Assembly: GCA_937885475.1 (NCBI GenBank) | Contig: CAKZZR010000015.1 | Span: 1-34,376 of the forward strand | Direction: 5' to 3' | DNA length: 34,376 bases | From: an uncultured Treponema sp. | GTDB lineage: Bacteria > Spirochaetota > Spirochaetia > Treponematales > Treponemataceae | In this document: positions 32,501 through 34,376 of the stretch, piece after piece | Numbering within the stretch: position 1 is the stretch's first letter | How the letters are laid out: each line of letters opens with the position of its first letter | Program-made: the position numbers and the translations under genes | Notes under the pieces: generated by a model | Told to the model about the DNA's origin: nothing | Database searches by the model: none | Seen by the model: the letters and a program-made list of their open reading frames with translations, nothing else

Positions 32501-33064
32501 TTATTTTGCCTTTGCCGCCTTTTTTGCAGCTATCCGGCGCGCCTTTTCCTCGCGCTCGGCACGTTTTTTTTCTGCCCGCTCAGCACGCCGCTTGAACTGC
32601 TCCGTCGTTTTTTGGGCAAAGTCCGGGTCGCCCCGGTCAATGAACAGCTTTCCTTCAAGGTGGTCATATTCGTGCTGGATAATCCGCGCCAGAAGTCCTT
32701 CCGCCTCAAGCGTAAAGGGGCGACCTTTTTCATTGAACGCCTGAACCGTAACCTTTGCAGGACGTTTTATATTTTCGTACACACCCGGAACGCTGAGGCA
32801 GCCTTCCTCGTAGTCGCACAGCTCCGCACTGGTAGAAATTATCTGTGGATTTATGAACACGCGGCGCACGTCGTCGTCGGCAATGACGACAAACAGGCGC
32901 TTGCTGATTCCTGCCTGCGGACCTGCAAGCCCTACGCCGTCCGCCTCTATCATAGCGTCGAACATTTCATCTATGAATGCGCGAAGCTCGTCATTTATCT
33001 CTTCCTTTTCTACAGGAGAAGCAACCTGCCGTAAAATTTCTTCACCAAGTTTTGTAATTCTCAT
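32501..33064 (-). CDS. def: Peptide deformylase
   Basis: It removes the N-formyl group from nascent proteins. The 187-residue enzyme has all three metal-site motifs: GVGLAGPQAG (residues 43-52, with Pro at the usual variable position), EGCLSVPG with Cys89, and QHEYDHLEG with His131, Glu132 and His135. The last ~35 residues are a Lys/Arg/Glu/Ala-rich helical tail (AERAEKKRAEREEKARR) beyond the usual family end, which may bind ribosome or RNA. GAGG precedes the ATG. It lies 9 nt after hisD. Confidence 0.96.
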   Translation of the reverse strand: MRITKLGEEILRQVASPVEKEEINDELRAFIDEMFDAMIEADGVGLAGPQAGISKRLFVVIADDDVRRVFINPQIISTSAELCDYEEGCLSVPGVYENIKRPAKVTVQAFNEKGRPFTLEAEGLLARIIQHEYDHLEGKLFIDRGDPDFAQKTTEQFKRRAERAEKKRAEREEKARRIAAKKAAKAK

Positions 33065-33073
33065 ATTGACCTC

Positions 33074-33994
33074 TTATAAGCGGATTCGCGCCGCGCGCGC
33101 GTGTGCGGCAAGACCTTCCGCGTCGCCCAAGGCACCCGCAGCCAAAGCGCTGTTCTTCATTCCCTCTGAGCCAGATTCCGCACGAAGCGTGGTAACCGTC
33201 TTTAGGAACACGCGCACGCTGAGTCCGCCGGTGTATCGCGCGGAGCCACTGGTAGGCAGCGTGTGGTTCAGTCCGGCGGCATAATCGCCGAACACCTCCG
33301 CGGCGCTGTGGCCGATGAACAGGGAGCCGTAATTGCGCACAAGCGAAGCGACCTTATCGCGGTCTTCCCCCGCTTCCATCGCAAGCTCCAGATGCTCAGG
33401 CGCCTTTCTGTTGGCAAATTCCGCTGCCTGCTCCAAGGAATCCACAAGGATTATGCGCCCGCACGAATCAATGCTTTCTCGCGCCGTCTGCCGGGTAGAA
33501 AGCTCCGCAAGCTGCTTTTCTATCTCATCGCTTACCTTTTGAGCAAGCGCCTCATCAGTCGTTACCATCACCGGCTGCGCGACAACATCATGCTCCGCCT
33601 GAGCAAGCAAGTCCGCGGCAACCCACGCAGGATTTGCAGAGGAGTCCGCAATGATGAACACCTCGGTAGGTCCGGCAACCATGTCTATTCCGACCTTGCC
33701 GAACACGAGTTTTTTTGCGGCAGCAACAAATTTATTGCCAGGGCCAACAATGACATCAACCGAAGGAATGGTCTCCGTTCCGTATGCCACGGCAGCAATC
33801 GCCTGGCTTCCGCCGCACGCATAGCACTTACGCACGCCACAGATATACGCCGCCGCAAGGATTCCCTCGTCGGCATAAGGCTTACCGCCTACAAACGGCT
33901 TACCCGGAATTCCTTTTCCAGCAGCCTGAGATGCAGCCTTGTCGTCAGGATGAACGCGTGGCGGCGTACACAGAACGATTTCGCTTCCGCCTGC
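33074..33994 (-). CDS. hisD: Histidinol dehydrogenase, C-terminal part, truncated at contig chimera
   Basis: The enzyme carries out the last two oxidations of histidine synthesis with NAD and zinc. About 306 residues are visible, from AGGSEIVLCTPPR to the natural C terminus. They include QAIAAVAYGT, VDVIVGPGN, AQAEHD (Gln and zinc His), APEHLELA (Glu, His), GDYAAGLNHTLPTSG (zinc Asp) and a final AAHARA histidine. The family is about 430 residues, so roughly the first 120 are missing. Upstream of AGG the frame reads P-Y-R-L, which no longer fits the family; the junction is near 33994. It is first in a tight minus-strand run leading into def. Confidence 0.92.
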   Translation of the reverse strand, partial: AGGSEIVLCTPPRVHPDDKAASQAAGKGIPGKPFVGGKPYADEGILAAAYICGVRKCYACGGSQAIAAVAYGTETIPSVDVIVGPGNKFVAAAKKLVFGKVGIDMVAGPTEVFIIADSSANPAWVAADLLAQAEHDVVAQPVMVTTDEALAQKVSDEIEKQLAELSTRQTARESIDSCGRIILVDSLEQAAEFANRKAPEHLELAMEAGEDRDKVASLVRNYGSLFIGHSAAEVFGDYAAGLNHTLPTSGSARYTGGLSVRVFLKTVTTLRAESGSEGMKNSALAAGALGDAEGLAAHARAARIRL

Positions 33995-34375
33995 GGGATA
34001 CCGAAGAATATCCTCAAAGCGGCAGAGCGGGCGGCTTCAGGGGACACTGTAATGCTGAATGTGGGCTCGTTTGGCGAAAGGTGTTTTGTCGGCACCGCGT
34101 TTTTCGGAGCTTTTTCATGGTTGGGCTACACGACCGATCAGGCTAAAAAGAACAGGCTCGGGTTTTCCGCGTACGTTGTCGACGGGCTTAAAGAGATTAA
34201 ACGCAATCAGCCGCACAGGCTGAGGCTCTCCGCAAACGGCAGGATATATGAAGACGAGTACATTTTCGGAGCCGTTTCCAATTTGCACACTCTGTGCGGA
34301 GTGATAAAGCTTCCCTGCGCTCACTCCGAGCTTGCAGAGAGGGGCGTATTCAACGTGCTGCTGATAAAGGCGCCT
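33968..34375 (+). CDS. Diacylglycerol/lipid kinase (DagK/YegS type), internal fragment
   Basis: In the plus frame from 33968 the sequence reads like the catalytic region of a diacylglycerol-kinase family protein: TQNDFASACGIPKN (the conserved G-T-x-N-D-F-A loop), FVGTAFFGAFSW, a helix with KKNRLGFSAYVVDGLKEI, EDEYIFGAVSN and ERGVFNVLLIK. It runs off the window. It points against hisD and shares about 20-27 nt with it. Six of its eight arginine codons are AGG, unlike the CGC/CGG preference in hisD and the other genes. Another organism or a distant genomic locus is therefore likely, joined by assembly error. No start codon is visible. Confidence 0.75.
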
Positions 34376-34376
34376 A

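Overview
The window is one end-to-end contig from a spirochaete, most likely a host-associated Treponema. The evidence is inferential: a def-fmt-PASTA gene order, a fused type I dehydroquinase/shikimate dehydrogenase, many short lipoproteins with relaxed lipoboxes, and compact operons. I could not run a similarity search. It is a draft, probably metagenomic, contig: bases 1-30 are the 3' part of the Illumina TruSeq read-1 adapter, and the last ~390 bases (from about 33,968-33,994) are a diacylglycerol-kinase-like gene fused head-on to a truncated hisD, best explained as an assembly chimera.

Layout. 32-601: C-terminal end of a Uup-type ABC-F ATPase. 728-4405, plus strand: aroA, a six-helix membrane diguanylate cyclase and an orphan DNA adenine methyltransferase. 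4521-6481, minus: a secreted endonuclease/phosphatase-family protein and metA. 6527-10674, plus: a tight operon of an alpha/beta hydrolase whose nucleophile serine is missing, a TrhP-like U32 protein, a predicted outer-membrane protein and a metallophosphoesterase lipoprotein. 10680-14182: GH13 amylase lipoprotein, a small lipoprotein and a CAP-domain lipoprotein. 14248-15166, minus: an AT-rich, overlapping three-gene cassette (DUF3791, DUF3990 and a third small protein) that looks horizontally acquired. 15437-16915, minus: ilvC, bracketed on both sides by palindromic repeats. 17378-24125, plus: a complete trp operon (trpE, trpGD fusion, trpCF fusion, trpB, trpA), with trpB broken by a frameshift. 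24214-26793: an EAL phosphodiesterase with a degenerate GGDEF domain. 26790-33994, minus: a seven-gene run hisD(partial)-def-fmt-PASTA-aroDE-rpiA-rluA type.

The metabolic theme is amino-acid biosynthesis. AroDE and AroA make chorismate, the trp operon turns it into tryptophan, IlvC serves branched-chain amino acids, MetA methionine and HisD histidine. TrhP uses prephenate in the E. coli system, which would tie tRNA modification to the same pathway. Cyclic-di-GMP signalling is represented by one synthesising and one degrading protein.

The most interesting non-coding material lies around ilvC and trpE. Five hairpins share an almost invariant 11-nt loop core (or a longer variant of it) but have unrelated, self-complementary arms. 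A GC-rich composite segment with a GNRA-type tetraloop hairpin probably lies in the ilvC leader. Two nearly identical 20-bp palindromic operators overlap the -35 and -10 of a strong trp promoter. Several genes here (metA, the hydrolase, the GGDEF gene, probably aroA) have a -10 box so close to the ATG that their mRNAs should be leaderless or nearly so.
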